Assembly: GCA_028285585.1 (NCBI GenBank)
Contig: JANQOU010000006.1
Coordinates: forward strand, 372,001-436,000
Direction: 5' to 3'
DNA: 64,000 nucleotides
DNA from: Acidimicrobiia bacterium
GTDB lineage: Bacteria > Actinomycetota > Acidimicrobiia > Spongiisociales > ZC4RG35
Shown here: positions 48,055 to 60,738 of the stretch, one piece after another
Position numbering within the stretch: position 1 is the first letter of the stretch
How the letters are laid out: each line of letters begins with the position of its first letter
Position numbers and translations under genes: made by a program
The notes under the pieces: model-generated
The model's database searches: none
Told to the model about the DNA's origin: nothing
Seen by the model: only the letters and a program-made list of their open reading frames with translations

Positions 48055-48616
48055 CCAGGGTGTCGAGCGCATAGACCCGACCTTGATCGGTTTCGACCGG
48101 TCTCCGAACACGCACCGCCTCGAGCACTGTCGTGCCGTCAAGCCAGGTGAGAGTCTCCTCGACATCCCAAAGAACCTCAGGCACCTGCGGGCCACCATGG
48201 CCTTCATCGATGTTCAACTTGTCGTGGCCGATCATGAACAGCTCACCTCCCGGCTTCAGCCAGCTCAAAGACCGGTCTACGAGAGCGGCCATGTCCGAGG
48301 TGGGAAGATGCAGGTAGGCAAAGAGGACAAGATCAAAGGCCTGATTCGGCTCGTATGCGGTGACATCGCTGACCTCAAACCTCACATCTGAGGTGAGCGA
48401 ACGGCCGAGTTGAACGGCCACTTCGGAGAAGTCGACAGCGGTCATCGACCACCCCCGGTCTGCGAGGAAGATCGAGTTTCGACCGTCCCCCGCAGCCAAA
48501 TCGAGACCAACTCCCGGCTGGGCACCGCCTAGCCGGTCTACGACAAACAGGTTCGGCTCCGCCGACCACAGTCGGTCGGCAGAGCGATACCTATCGTCCC
48601 AGGCTGAGGCGTCCAC
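48038..48616 (-). CDS. SAM-dependent class I methyltransferase
   Basis: WDDRYRSADRLWSAEPN, VGLDLAAGDGRNSIFLADRGWSMTAVDFSE. Confidence 0.9.
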   Translation of the reverse strand: MDASAWDDRYRSADRLWSAEPNLFVVDRLGGAQPGVGLDLAAGDGRNSIFLADRGWSMTAVDFSEVAVQLGRSLTSDVRFEVSDVTAYEPNQAFDLVLFAYLHLPTSDMAALVDRSLSWLKPGGELFMIGHDKLNIDEGHGGPQVPEVLWDVEETLTWLDGTTVLEAVRVRRPVETDQGRVYALDTLVRVQA

Positions 48617-50131
48617 TCAGCCGAACTCGATGCCTTGGGCGAGCGGCAGATCGTCTCCCCAGTTGATCGTGGTGGTCTGCCGCCTCATGTAGGCCTTCCA
48701 GGCGTCGGAGCCGGCCTCCCGGCCGCCGCCGGTCTCCTTCTCGCCTCCGAAGGCACCACCGATCTCCGCGCCGGACGTGCCGATGTTCACGTTGGCGATC
48801 CCACAGTCACTGCCGGTGCTCGAAAGGAAGCGCTCAGCGTTCTTCAAAGACTCGGTGAAGATCGCCGACGAGAGACCCTGGGTGACCCCGTTCTGAATCT
48901 CAATCGCTTCGTCCAGAGTGTCGAACTCGATTACCCAGAGGATGGGGGCAAAGGTCTCCTCTTGAGTTATCGAAGCCTCCTTCGGCACCACTGCGATCGT
49001 CGGCTCTACGAAGTACCCCGGACGGTCGATGCGGTTGCCTCCCGTGACCACCCGTGCCCCCTGCTCGCGGGCGATCTCGAGAGAGTTCATCATCTGATCG
49101 ATAGCACCCTCCGAGACGACCGGGCCCATGAGGGTCCCGGGCTCGAGGGGGTCACCCACTGGCACCTGCTTGTACGCCTCAGCCAGCCCGTCGACCACCT
49201 TGTCGGAAACAGCCCGGTGCACCAAGAGACGGCGCAGGGACGTGCAACGTTGGCCCGCGGTGCCCACCGCCGAGAAGAGGGCTGCGCGCACGGCGAGGTC
49301 GAGGTCTGCGTCATCCATCACAATGACGGCGTTGTTGCCGCCCAGCTCCAGGATCGTCCTGCCCATTCGCTGCGCGACGGCCGGGCCGACGATGCGGCCC
49401 ATGGCACATGATCCCGTAGCCGAGATCAAAGGAAGACGTGTGTCTTGATTCATGGCCGTGCCGACTGTCTTGCCGTCGCCGACGGCGAGATTGAACACCC
49501 CTTCGAAGCCACTCCCCTCCATCACGTTCTGGGCAATCTTGGTGACGGCGATGGCTGTCAGCGGCGTCCGCTCCGACGGCTTCCAGACCAGGGTGTCGCC
49601 ACAGACGGCTGCGATGGCTGCATTCCATGACCAGACGGCAACCGGGAAGTTGAATGCCGTGATGACTCCGACCGGGCCCAGCGGGTGCCAGTGCTCATAC
49701 ATGCGGTGGTTGGGCCGTTCCGAAGCCATGGTGTTGCCGTAGAGCTGGCGGGACAGGCCCACGGCAAAGTCGCAGATGTCGACCATCTCCTGAACCTCGC
49801 CGACACCCTCGAGATGGATCTTTCCCATCTCCAGAGTCACCAGGGCACCCAGCGCATCGATGTTCTCTCTCAGGGCGTCGCCCAGCTTGCGGATGTACTC
49901 GCCGCGTTTCGGGGCCGGCAGAGACCGCCAACGCCGGAAAGTCTCCTCCGAGGAGGTGACGACCTTCTCGTAGTCCTCGACCGAGGCGAGAGTCACCGAG
50001 GCCAGCGCTTCACCACTGGTCGGGTTGACAACCGAGATCGTCTCCCCCGACGCCGGCAGCCATTCCCCGGCGAAGACACCTGAGTTGGTGTCCGACAAGC
50101 CAAGTCGATCAAAGACTTGCTGGGCGTTCAT
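48617..50131 (-). CDS. Aldehyde dehydrogenase (ALDH7 / aminoadipate-semialdehyde dehydrogenase-like)
   Basis: TAFNFPVAVWSWNAAIAAVCGDTLVWKPSE, LELGGNNAVIVMDDADLDLAVRAALFSAVGTAGQRCTSLRRLLVH. Confidence 0.92.
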   Translation of the reverse strand: MNAQQVFDRLGLSDTNSGVFAGEWLPASGETISVVNPTSGEALASVTLASVEDYEKVVTSSEETFRRWRSLPAPKRGEYIRKLGDALRENIDALGALVTLEMGKIHLEGVGEVQEMVDICDFAVGLSRQLYGNTMASERPNHRMYEHWHPLGPVGVITAFNFPVAVWSWNAAIAAVCGDTLVWKPSERTPLTAIAVTKIAQNVMEGSGFEGVFNLAVGDGKTVGTAMNQDTRLPLISATGSCAMGRIVGPAVAQRMGRTILELGGNNAVIVMDDADLDLAVRAALFSAVGTAGQRCTSLRRLLVHRAVSDKVVDGLAEAYKQVPVGDPLEPGTLMGPVVSEGAIDQMMNSLEIAREQGARVVTGGNRIDRPGYFVEPTIAVVPKEASITQEETFAPILWVIEFDTLDEAIEIQNGVTQGLSSAIFTESLKNAERFLSSTGSDCGIANVNIGTSGAEIGGAFGGEKETGGGREAGSDAWKAYMRRQTTTINWGDDLPLAQGIEFG

Positions 50132-50508
50132 CTGGCCGCCACCACCTCGATCTCGACCAGAAAGCCGCCGGGAAGCGCCCCTGCTTGAAGCGCGGAGCGA
50201 GCGGGTGGGTCCTCCCCGAAGTAGGTGGCGTAGACGTCATTGACGACCGGGTAGTCACCAATGTCAGCGAGAAAGACCGTCGTCTTCAAGATGTCGGCGT
50301 ACCCCAGGCCGAGGTCACCGAGCAGCGCACCGATGTTCTGGAGGACCTGATGAGTCTGTGCCTCAACATCGTCTGGCGCCCGGTCGCCGGTCTCGGGGAC
50401 GAAGCCAACCATCCCTGAGAGAAACACGAGGCCATTGGCCTCGGTGGCAAACGAATACGGTCCCATCGCTCCGGGTGCCGATGGGGTGGCGGGGACTGAC
50501 TTGGGCAA
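50128..50508 (-). CDS. RidA family protein
   Basis: PSAPGAMGPYSFATEANGLVFLSGMVGFVPETG...YADILKTTVFLADIGDYPVVNDVYATYFGEDPPARSALQAGALPGGFLVEIEVVA. Confidence 0.93.
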   Translation of the reverse strand: MPKSVPATPSAPGAMGPYSFATEANGLVFLSGMVGFVPETGDRAPDDVEAQTHQVLQNIGALLGDLGLGYADILKTTVFLADIGDYPVVNDVYATYFGEDPPARSALQAGALPGGFLVEIEVVAAR

Positions 50509-50550
50509 GAGCTACTCCTGTCTGCGGTCGGCGCGGAGCGTACCTGCAAA

Positions 50551-50584
50551 GAGAAAGGGCCCGGCCAAAGCCGAGCCCTTTCTT
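50551..50584 (-). terminator. Intrinsic terminator of erpA-like gene
   Basis: AGAAAGGGC...GCCCTTTCT stem; minus-strand read continues into T-rich CTCTTTG. Confidence 0.6.
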
Positions 50585-50600
50585 CGCAAGCCGCTTGCTT

Positions 50601-50963
50601 CTAAGAGAACGAGTTGCCGCAACCGCAGGACCGCGTGACGTTGGGGTTGTCGATGGCGAAACCTGCTCCCATCAGCGAGTCCTTGTAGTCGAGGGTTGCG
50701 CCGCGGACCATCTCCGCGCTCTGTGGGTCAACCACGACTCTGACATCGTCGAACTCCTCAACTATGTCGGCAGAGTCGATCTCGCTGTCGAAGAACATCT
50801 CGTAGGAGAAACCGCTGCACCCGCCGGGGCGAACGGCCATGCGGAGAGCGAGCCCCGCCTCCTCTTCGGCAAGGATCAACTCACGCACCTTCTCAACAGC
50901 GGTGTCGGTGAGATTGACCGTCTTCTGTGGCTGGTTGGACTTGATCGTCAGTAGCTGAGTCAT
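50601..50963 (-). CDS. erpA: Iron-sulfur cluster insertion protein (ErpA/IscA/HesB)
   Basis: VNLTDTAVEKVRELILAEEEAGLALRMAVRPGGCSGFSYEMFFD, C-terminal SCGCGNSF. Confidence 0.94.
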   Translation of the reverse strand: MTQLLTIKSNQPQKTVNLTDTAVEKVRELILAEEEAGLALRMAVRPGGCSGFSYEMFFDSEIDSADIVEEFDDVRVVVDPQSAEMVRGATLDYKDSLMGAGFAIDNPNVTRSCGCGNSFS

Positions 50964-51048
50964 TGGCTCCTACCTAAAACTACACACCGATACTAACCCC
51001 AAAAACGCCGAGCACCATTCCCCCTATCCGCGTAGTAGAAATTATCCT

Positions 51049-52167
51049 GTGGGCATGGTCACAGAAGACCAAGTCCTGAAGACTCTGGAAGGAGTCAACG
51101 ATCCCGAGTTGGGTGGGAACGTCGTCGAGCTGGGGATGATCACCTCGGTCGACATAACCGACGCCGCTGTGACCATCGGCTTGGCTCTCACCGTCGCCGA
51201 GTGCCCTCTACGGAGTCAGATCGAAGGAGACACGCAGAGGCGTGTCGAAGCGATGCCCGGCGTCGACAGCGTCACGATCAACACGACGGCGATGACCAGC
51301 CGCCAGCGCTCAGAACTGATGTCAGTGGCCCGTCGCAGAGTTCGTGAGATCGCTGAGCCCACGCAAGTTCCCCCTACGACGCGGGTTGTGGCTGTCGCCA
51401 GCGGCAAAGGCGGCGTGGGCAAGTCCTCGATCTCCGTCAACCTGGCGGCCGGCCTGGCCAACAGTGGGTTCAAAGTGGGGATTCTCGACGCTGACATCTG
51501 GGGTTTCTCTGTTCCTCGCATGCTCGGAGTGGAAGGGAAGCTCTCCGCCGCCAGCGACTCCAAGCTGATTGAGCCGGCCCTCTCGAACGGCGTCAAGGTG
51601 ATCTCGACAGGCCTGATCATCGAGTCGGAGGAGACGGCGCTCATGTGGCGCGGGCTGATGTTGTCCAAGGCCCTCGAACAGTTCCTCAAGCAGGTCGAGT
51701 GGGGCGAACTCGACTATCTGGTGATCGACATGCCCCCGGGCACTGGTGATGTCCAGATGGCTCTGACCCGGATGCTGCCTCAAGCTGAGATGCTGGTTGT
51801 CACAACGCCGCAGCGGGCGGCTCAGAAGGTGGCCGTGCGTGTTGCGGACATGGCTCGCAGGTCGCACATGCCAATCATCGGTGTGGTCGAAAACATGACC
51901 GGGGATGTGTTCGGCACGGGTGGCGGCGAACTGCTCTCTAGTGACCTCGGTGTGCCCCTGCTGGGAATCATCCCCCTTGACAGCTCTGTGGTCAGCGGGG
52001 GAGACAGTGGGAAGCCGGTGGTCTTGGAAGCGGGGTCGGGTCCAGCTGCCGCAGCACTGGAGCAGCTGGTCGCCAACTTGGTTCAGGCGTTGCCACCCGC
52101 GCAGCTAGAGACGTGCACGGGCCGCATAGCCAAGCTTCTCGGTGATCTCGAGGACGGTGCCGCTTAG
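51049..52167 (+). CDS. Mrp/NBP35 family Fe-S carrier ATPase
   Basis: N-terminal MIP18-like domain; VASGKGGVGKSSISVNLAAGLANSG, DMPPGTGDVQMALTRMLPQAEMLVVTTPQ. Confidence 0.95.
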   Translation: MGMVTEDQVLKTLEGVNDPELGGNVVELGMITSVDITDAAVTIGLALTVAECPLRSQIEGDTQRRVEAMPGVDSVTINTTAMTSRQRSELMSVARRRVREIAEPTQVPPTTRVVAVASGKGGVGKSSISVNLAAGLANSGFKVGILDADIWGFSVPRMLGVEGKLSAASDSKLIEPALSNGVKVISTGLIIESEETALMWRGLMLSKALEQFLKQVEWGELDYLVIDMPPGTGDVQMALTRMLPQAEMLVVTTPQRAAQKVAVRVADMARRSHMPIIGVVENMTGDVFGTGGGELLSSDLGVPLLGIIPLDSSVVSGGDSGKPVVLEAGSGPAAAALEQLVANLVQALPPAQLETCTGRIAKLLGDLEDGAA

Positions 52168-52694
52168 GTCTGCTCCCCCTTGGGCGCCAGCCATAGATCG
52201 ACGGCAAACGGCTTCCGCTCGACTCCGGTGACCACATAAGTGTTCAAAACCTTGTCGGCGATCGTCTGACGCTTGGCGTCGACGAGTGGAAGCAGCCAGC
52301 CCAGGAAGCAGATAAGGCTGTCGAGGATATGCACGAACTTGCGGCCGATGCCGAGCCCGGCTCCCAGCAGGTTGCCGTCTTTGTCAACCAGCCTGATTCC
52401 CATCATTGCCTTGCCCGGCGTCTGACCGGAGACACCGTCGAGGTTGCCCATCCACACCCAGTAGAGGATGCCGATGAGGCTGGCCAGCACCGAAACGCGA
52501 AACAGGAGAGCGTTGACGATCAGAAGCGGAACCCAGTCGATGATCAGGCCCACCGCACGGGTTCCCCAACTCGCCAGGTTGTGGGGAGACCCATCGGGTG
52601 TTTGCTCGGCTGGTACTTGCGGATCGGTCAAAGTCGTCTCCAAGTCGGGGGCGACGACGATAGACGGTGGTGCCGCCCGGCGACCGTCCCGCAA
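52164..52694 (-). CDS. RDD family membrane protein
   Basis: ASWGTRAVGLIIDWVPLLIVNALLF, GVSGQTPGKAMMGIRLVDKDG; start uncertain. Confidence 0.85.
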   Translation of the reverse strand: MRDGRRAAPPSIVVAPDLETTLTDPQVPAEQTPDGSPHNLASWGTRAVGLIIDWVPLLIVNALLFRVSVLASLIGILYWVWMGNLDGVSGQTPGKAMMGIRLVDKDGNLLGAGLGIGRKFVHILDSLICFLGWLLPLVDAKRQTIADKVLNTYVVTGVERKPFAVDLWLAPKGEQT

Positions 52695-52831
52695 GGGTTC
52701 TTTTGGCCACTCGATGACTAGTCATATTCGAGATGTCACCAAGGGTCCTTTTCTGACCACTTTCCGTGGTCGACAATCTCTACAGAACGTGCCTAGAACG
52801 CTGGGATTCAAGGGCTAGGGAGGCCCGACGT

Positions 52832-52857
52832 GGAGAGAGCCCGAGAGGGCTCTCTCT
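52832..52857 (-). terminator. Hairpin downstream of M23 peptidase gene
   Basis: GAGAGAGCCC-gaga-GGGCTCTCTC. Confidence 0.55.
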
Positions 52858-52870
52858 TCGCGTCCACACT

Positions 52871-54067
52871 TCACCCGCAGATCGACTTCACTAGCGGGTA
52901 AGGGTTGACGGCTGCTCCACCTCCCGGGTGGAACTCGAAGTGGAGATGTGGCAGCCAGCTGGGCGCGTTGCCGGTGCTCCCGTTGTAGCCGACGATCTCG
53001 CCCTCAGACACCCTCTGGCCAACAGAGATGTTGGCGTAATCGTCGAGATGGGCGTAATAGAACTCGTCTCCGTTGTCGGCTCGGATCCAAAGCGACTTCC
53101 CGCCCAAGGTGCCAGTGGAGATTCGCCTGATGCGGCCGTCATAGATCGCCGCCAGCGGAGTCCCCCGCGCTGCGATCATGTCCACCCCCTCGTGGGTCCT
53201 GCCACCTGATCGTGGGGCACCCCAGGTGTCCGAGAAAGAAACGGCGCCTGCGACAGGGCAAGCGCCATTCCCGGAAGGCGGCGGAGGCGCCGTTGTTGTG
53301 GTGGTTGCCGAGATCGTTGTGGTGGTGCTGTCTGGGTCGGTCGTTGTCGTAGCACCTGGCGTAGAGGTTGTTGTTGACGGTGGCAGCGTCGTGGTTGTCG
53401 TGGTCGACGTTGCTCGCCTCGCCTCCTCTTCGGCTCTGCGTCGTGCCTCCTCCTCCTGGCGACGACGCTCCTCTTCTTGACGTCGCCGCTCCTCCTCTTC
53501 CTGTCTTTGCTGCTCGACAAGCTGGTCGTACACCAGCTGCGCGGCGGCCAGGTCTTCGGTCAGATCCGTCACGAGTAGCTCCAACTCGGCAGACACGACC
53601 TCCTGCTCAGCGGCGGCGTCGGCGAGGCGACTCGTCTGACGATCCAGCTCACTGCGGAACGCCCTGAGCTGGTCGATGACCTCGTCTTCGGTCCCACTGA
53701 CCTCCCGCAGATACTCGAGACTTGCTTCGTACTCGTCGTCGGTGGCGTTGAAAAGCAACGCTATCGGCGCAACCGAAGTGGAGCCCATATAAAGCTCGAC
53801 GGCGACCTCCTCCAGGCGCTGCTCGGCATCGGCCAGTTGGAGTCGTGCGTAGTCGATCGATTGCTCCAAGGTGCCGATCTCGTGCTCGAGCTCGAGTTGG
53901 CGCGCGTATGCAGCCTGGACCTGGTCCCCGAGCTCCTGGGACTCCGCCACCATCTCGTTCACCTCAGACCGGGCGCGGTCGATGTCGTCATCGGTCACCT
54001 GTGCCACGGCAGGCAGAGCTACTGACAGCACCAGCACACCGGCGGCCATGCGGCTCACCCGTCTCAC
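52871..54067 (-). CDS. Secreted coiled-coil M23 family metallopeptidase
   Basis: Signal peptide, long coiled coil, Thr-rich linker, GRTHEGVDMIAARGTPLAAIYDGRI...YYAHLDDYANISVGQRVSEGEIVGYNGSTGNAPSWLPHLHFEFHP. Confidence 0.93.
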   Translation of the reverse strand: MRRVSRMAAGVLVLSVALPAVAQVTDDDIDRARSEVNEMVAESQELGDQVQAAYARQLELEHEIGTLEQSIDYARLQLADAEQRLEEVAVELYMGSTSVAPIALLFNATDDEYEASLEYLREVSGTEDEVIDQLRAFRSELDRQTSRLADAAAEQEVVSAELELLVTDLTEDLAAAQLVYDQLVEQQRQEEEERRRQEEERRRQEEEARRRAEEEARRATSTTTTTTLPPSTTTSTPGATTTTDPDSTTTTISATTTTTAPPPPSGNGACPVAGAVSFSDTWGAPRSGGRTHEGVDMIAARGTPLAAIYDGRIRRISTGTLGGKSLWIRADNGDEFYYAHLDDYANISVGQRVSEGEIVGYNGSTGNAPSWLPHLHFEFHPGGGAAVNPYPLVKSICG

Positions 54068-54834
54068 ATCGCCTCCACCGGACGAACCCGGCTTCCATCA
54101 AAGACGACCTGGCCTTCTGCCTTGAGAAGCTCGATGTGTGCGGTCACGGACTGCGCCGCCAGCGGGTGTAGGGAGGTATCGACATCGGAATACACATGTT
54201 CCACGATTTCGGAGACTGTGGAGTTCCCGTCAGTGATCGTTTCGAGAATCTGGCCGTGCCGTTGCAGGCGGTGTGCGAGATACCAGTCAATCACCTCGTC
54301 AGGCCGATCCATCTCGTCGCCATGACCAGGGCACAGCCGGGTGAGGCCCGTGTTGTGGAGCTTGCGCAGAGAGCTCAGGTAGGTGCCCATCTGCTCGACC
54401 ATCACCGACGACCCACCCATGATGTGATCACCGGTGAAAAGCACGTCGCCAGCGCGGAAACAGAGATGGTCCTGGGCGTGACCCGGAGTGTGAACCACCT
54501 CGAGCCGAAGCTCTCCCACCGAGTAGTGGGCACCGTCCAACAGCCGCTCGTCAGGGTCGAACATCGGCCCCGGAGCATGGCCCACGGCAGGAACACCGAG
54601 GTCCGCTGCAAGTGGGTTGGCAAGAGGGGCATGGTCGATATGGGTGTGAGTGACCATCACCGCCACTACCTGTCGGTCACCGACCTTGTCGACGATGGCT
54701 CTCCCGTGTTTGGTGTCCACCGGGCCCGGATCGATCACCACCACTGATCCATCTCCATCGTCCAGAATCCATGTGTTGGTTCCCGGGCCGGTGAACACGC
54801 CGGGGTTGTTTGCCAGGACTCGGTCGATCCTCAC
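54064..54834 (-). CDS. MBL-fold metallohydrolase
   Basis: NTWILDDGDGSVVVIDPGP, VTHTHIDHAPLA, VVHTPGHAQDHLCF, LFTGDHIMGGSSV; GTG start overlaps NUDIX stop. Confidence 0.92.
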   Translation of the reverse strand: MRIDRVLANNPGVFTGPGTNTWILDDGDGSVVVIDPGPVDTKHGRAIVDKVGDRQVVAVMVTHTHIDHAPLANPLAADLGVPAVGHAPGPMFDPDERLLDGAHYSVGELRLEVVHTPGHAQDHLCFRAGDVLFTGDHIMGGSSVMVEQMGTYLSSLRKLHNTGLTRLCPGHGDEMDRPDEVIDWYLAHRLQRHGQILETITDGNSTVSEIVEHVYSDVDTSLHPLAAQSVTAHIELLKAEGQVVFDGSRVRPVEAM

Positions 54835-55535
54835 GGCAGCCCCGCAGGAAGGTGGATGGGGACGAGCGAGCCGTCCTCCATGACCTTCGGCTCGATCAGG
54901 GTCCGGCCATCGGCGCCCTGGGCCGAGTCGACGGCGTCTTCGATCGAATGACGCCTCTCGAGCCAGCGCAGGTGAGCGAGGGTGGGAAGGATCATGCGCC
55001 AAATCCCCTTCTCATGACGATGGAGCGCCTCCGCGGCTGTGACCCAGTCGAAATCGACCAGCTCGTCCGCATCCAGGAGGACGTCAGGCGTTGAGGTGAC
55101 CGGCAAGAGGTAGAACATGGTATCGAACCGACGAGGCGCCAACTCAGGGGTGACCCACCGCGAGACCAGCACGAGATCGTCTCCCGTCAATGTGGAGCCT
55201 CCCTTGTCGAGCTCACGAAAGAGGTCTTCGTCACGGGCCCGCGGGGCGCGGGCAACACCGTCAGTGGTCACAGCGAGCCCGGTCTCCTCAGCCAACTCGC
55301 GCAAAGCAGCTGAACGAAACTGCTGGTCTTCCTGGTCGCCGGTCACCACCTTGCGAGCGAGCCCCGAACGATCGATCGCATCTACCTTTCCACCAGGAAA
55401 GACGACGATCCCGCCGAAGAATCCACGCTGTGGCCGCTCAACCATGAGCACTTCGATCCCATGTGACGCCGGGCGAAGCAAGATCACGCTTGCGGCGAGA
55501 TCGGGGGCTGTGGGAGAGGAAGCCAAGACGTCCAT
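54831..55535 (-). CDS. NUDIX hydrolase
   Basis: FFGGIVVFPGGKVDAIDRSG...AALRELAEETGLAV. Confidence 0.9.
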   Translation of the reverse strand: MDVLASSPTAPDLAASVILLRPASHGIEVLMVERPQRGFFGGIVVFPGGKVDAIDRSGLARKVVTGDQEDQQFRSAALRELAEETGLAVTTDGVARAPRARDEDLFRELDKGGSTLTGDDLVLVSRWVTPELAPRRFDTMFYLLPVTSTPDVLLDADELVDFDWVTAAEALHRHEKGIWRMILPTLAHLRWLERRHSIEDAVDSAQGADGRTLIEPKVMEDGSLVPIHLPAGLP

Positions 55536-55574
55536 CCTAAGAATCTGCTTCTTCGGGTCTGGCACACTGGAACC

Positions 55575-58660
<3,086 letters not shown>

Positions 58661-58692
58661 GCCCTATCTGGTGTCTTGCCGCTATGCCGGGG

Positions 58693-58941
58693 TCAGCTGA
58701 CGAGGGTTACGTTCCTCCGCTCGACCTCAGTGAGCCCTCCCCAGATTCCGAAGGGCTCCCGGATGGCGACTGCGTGCTGTGAGCAAGGTTCCTGTACCGG
58801 GCATACTCCACAGATCGCTTTCGCCTTCATCTCACGCCGCTCCCTCTCGTCCTTTCGCTCGAAAGTCGAAGGGGGGAAAAAGAGGTAGGCGTGATTCCCA
58901 CGACACAGCGCATTCAGCTGCCAATCGTCCGAATAGGACAA
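58693..58941 (-). CDS. WhiB family transcriptional regulator
   Basis: WQLNALCRGNHAYLFFPPSTFERKDERERREMKAKAICGVCPVQEPCSQHAVAIREPFGIWGGLTEVERR. Confidence 0.95.
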   Translation of the reverse strand: MSYSDDWQLNALCRGNHAYLFFPPSTFERKDERERREMKAKAICGVCPVQEPCSQHAVAIREPFGIWGGLTEVERRNVTLVS

Positions 58942-59010
58942 GTGCTCCTCCCGCTTCTAGCGACAACCGGAACGAAGCTACAGAACCGTGATTGGACCAT
59001 CAAGGGAGAA

Positions 59011-59028
59011 TTTGACATTTCTGTCAAA
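59011..59028. promoter_or_regulatory. Inverted repeat TTTGACA-tttc-TGTCAAA upstream of whiB-like gene
   Basis: Perfect 7-bp arms with 4-nt spacer, 70 nt upstream of the minus-strand WhiB start. Confidence 0.35.
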
Positions 59029-59036
59029 GATGAGTC

Positions 59037-60245
59037 TTAGTTTTCGCGGTCTTCTTCGAGCCGGTCCACTTCCAGGAACAACCCGTCGACACCGGTCACG
59101 GTGATCTGAGAGCCGGCGTCGAGCTTCGCCTCGCGATGCGCCGTGGCCCGCCAGCGAGCACCACCAACCTCGACGGTGCCATCCGGGTCGAAGTCGGCGA
59201 TGGCCACGCCTGTTCTCCCGATCAAGGCGTCACGACCAATGGTCGGAGTGGACAAGCGGGCCCGCTGCACGGTTGGCATGGCTATGAGAAAGAAGAAGAG
59301 GACAGCCAAGACACTGGGCAGCACCAGATACCAACGCGGGTCGATCTGCCCTCCCCCATCAACCAGGTTCATTCCCGCCACCTGAAGCATCACCGAGCCG
59401 ACGACGGTTAGAAACACAAGCCCACCCTTCTGGTGGGCAGCAGTGAGCAGCGCCCACCCCAAGAGCACAAGAGCTAAAGCCCACCAGTTGGTAGGCAGAT
59501 TGAGCACACCCCATCCACCGAGCATGAGCGAGATGGCGGCCACACCGGCGGCCACACCAGGGCCAAGTGCGTAGAACTCGAAAGTCACGATGCTCAACCC
59601 GACGAGCAAGAAGAAAAGTGCTGCCTCAGGTGTCACGGCCAATCTGAAGAACCGAGTGCCGAGGCCCGGCTTGATGAATGTCGTCTCCTTCAGGGTGACC
59701 CCGCCTTCGAAGTCGCGGATCGTGGTGACCGTCACCGGTCCATCGCGTGTCCACATCTCCGCGCCGTCGAGCTCTTGGAGGTACTGCCGGAGCGTCGGCT
59801 GGAGACGCAGACCCGACTCTTCTGCGGACTGGACCTCGCTGGACACAGAGTCATCCTCCCCAACCACAACGGGATCGAGCCTCCCGATCTGCGACCCGGG
59901 AGCAATGGCCGCCTCTGCCGACTCTGTGACGAGAAGGGCCGCTCCGCCATAAGCGGTCGCCGGGGCCGGGCCTACCCAAACCGCAAGTGGAAGCGGCGGG
60001 TTTGCCACCAGAGAGGCCACTCGCTCGAGACCTTCTTCGTCGAGGACTGCTTTGGAGTTGATCTGAAGAACCGCAAGCACCTGGCCGGTCGCCGCGGCAT
60101 CTTCGATGGAGTCAGCCATGAACTGAAGCGCGGATGCGTCGAGCGGGCCGCTGACGTCTATGACGTCGATGCCGCCACCGACGTCTTGAGCCGACGCGAC
60201 CAGGGGAACGGCCAAGAAGAACAGGATGAGGAAGCCTCGACGCAC
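59037..60245 (-). CDS. NfeD family membrane-bound serine protease (ClpP-class) protein
   Basis: IDVIDVSGPLDASALQFMADSIEDAAATGQVLAVLQINSKA; four TMs and C-terminal OB domain DALIGRTGVAIADFDPDGTVEVGGARWRATA; GTG start chosen to avoid overlap with receiver gene. Confidence 0.88.
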   Translation of the reverse strand: MRRGFLILFFLAVPLVASAQDVGGGIDVIDVSGPLDASALQFMADSIEDAAATGQVLAVLQINSKAVLDEEGLERVASLVANPPLPLAVWVGPAPATAYGGAALLVTESAEAAIAPGSQIGRLDPVVVGEDDSVSSEVQSAEESGLRLQPTLRQYLQELDGAEMWTRDGPVTVTTIRDFEGGVTLKETTFIKPGLGTRFFRLAVTPEAALFFLLVGLSIVTFEFYALGPGVAAGVAAISLMLGGWGVLNLPTNWWALALVLLGWALLTAAHQKGGLVFLTVVGSVMLQVAGMNLVDGGGQIDPRWYLVLPSVLAVLFFFLIAMPTVQRARLSTPTIGRDALIGRTGVAIADFDPDGTVEVGGARWRATAHREAKLDAGSQITVTGVDGLFLEVDRLEEDREN

Positions 60246-60327
60246 GACGGTCGAGATTAGAGGGGCCTGGGGCCGTATCGAATACCGCTGACGGAGCGGC
60301 GAATGTGTGGCGCTATCGTCCGGCGGC

Positions 60328-60738
60328 GTGTCACGAGTCCTCCTGGTTGCAGATGCCTCCTGGGTGGTCGATGGCGTCCGATCTTCGCTGGCCCTCGGTG
60401 ACTGGATCGTCGAAGAGGTGTCGGACCCGCGGGCGGTCGCCGAGAAGGCCGGTTCCGAGAGATTCGACGCAGTGATCGTCGACATGCAGGTCGGGAGCAT
60501 GGGTGGAATGGCGGTCGTTCGCGACATCCGCCAGTCCCTCTCCGACGAAGACCGGCCCCGAACCATCCTCTTGCTCGATCGGTCCGCCGACGAGTTCATC
60601 GCAAGACGAGCCGGTGCAGACGCCTCCGTGACCAAGCCAATCGTTGCCTCCGAGCTGCGAAAGGCGCTGGGCCCAGGTACGGCCGGCACCACCTCGGCCC
60701 CAACCTCTCGTCAGCGCAAGTCACGACCCAAGTCGTAG
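60328..60738 (+). CDS. Response-regulator receiver-domain protein
   Basis: SRVLLVADASWVVDGVRSSLA, FDAVIVDMQVGSMGGMAVVRDIR, RAGADASVTKPIVASELRKAL. Confidence 0.8.
   Translation: MSRVLLVADASWVVDGVRSSLALGDWIVEEVSDPRAVAEKAGSERFDAVIVDMQVGSMGGMAVVRDIRQSLSDEDRPRTILLLDRSADEFIARRAGADASVTKPIVASELRKALGPGTAGTTSAPTSRQRKSRPKS

Noticed and set aside
53270-53480. GTTGTTGTGGTGG-type repeats as a possible CRISPR or microsatellite array
   Set aside because: They encode the Thr-rich linker and the Arg/Glu-rich coiled coil of the M23 protein; no spacer-repeat periodicity
59037-60692. 551-aa version of the NfeD-family ORF
   Set aside because: First ~150 residues are antisense to the plus-strand receiver-domain gene; signal peptide-like start at 60245 fits better
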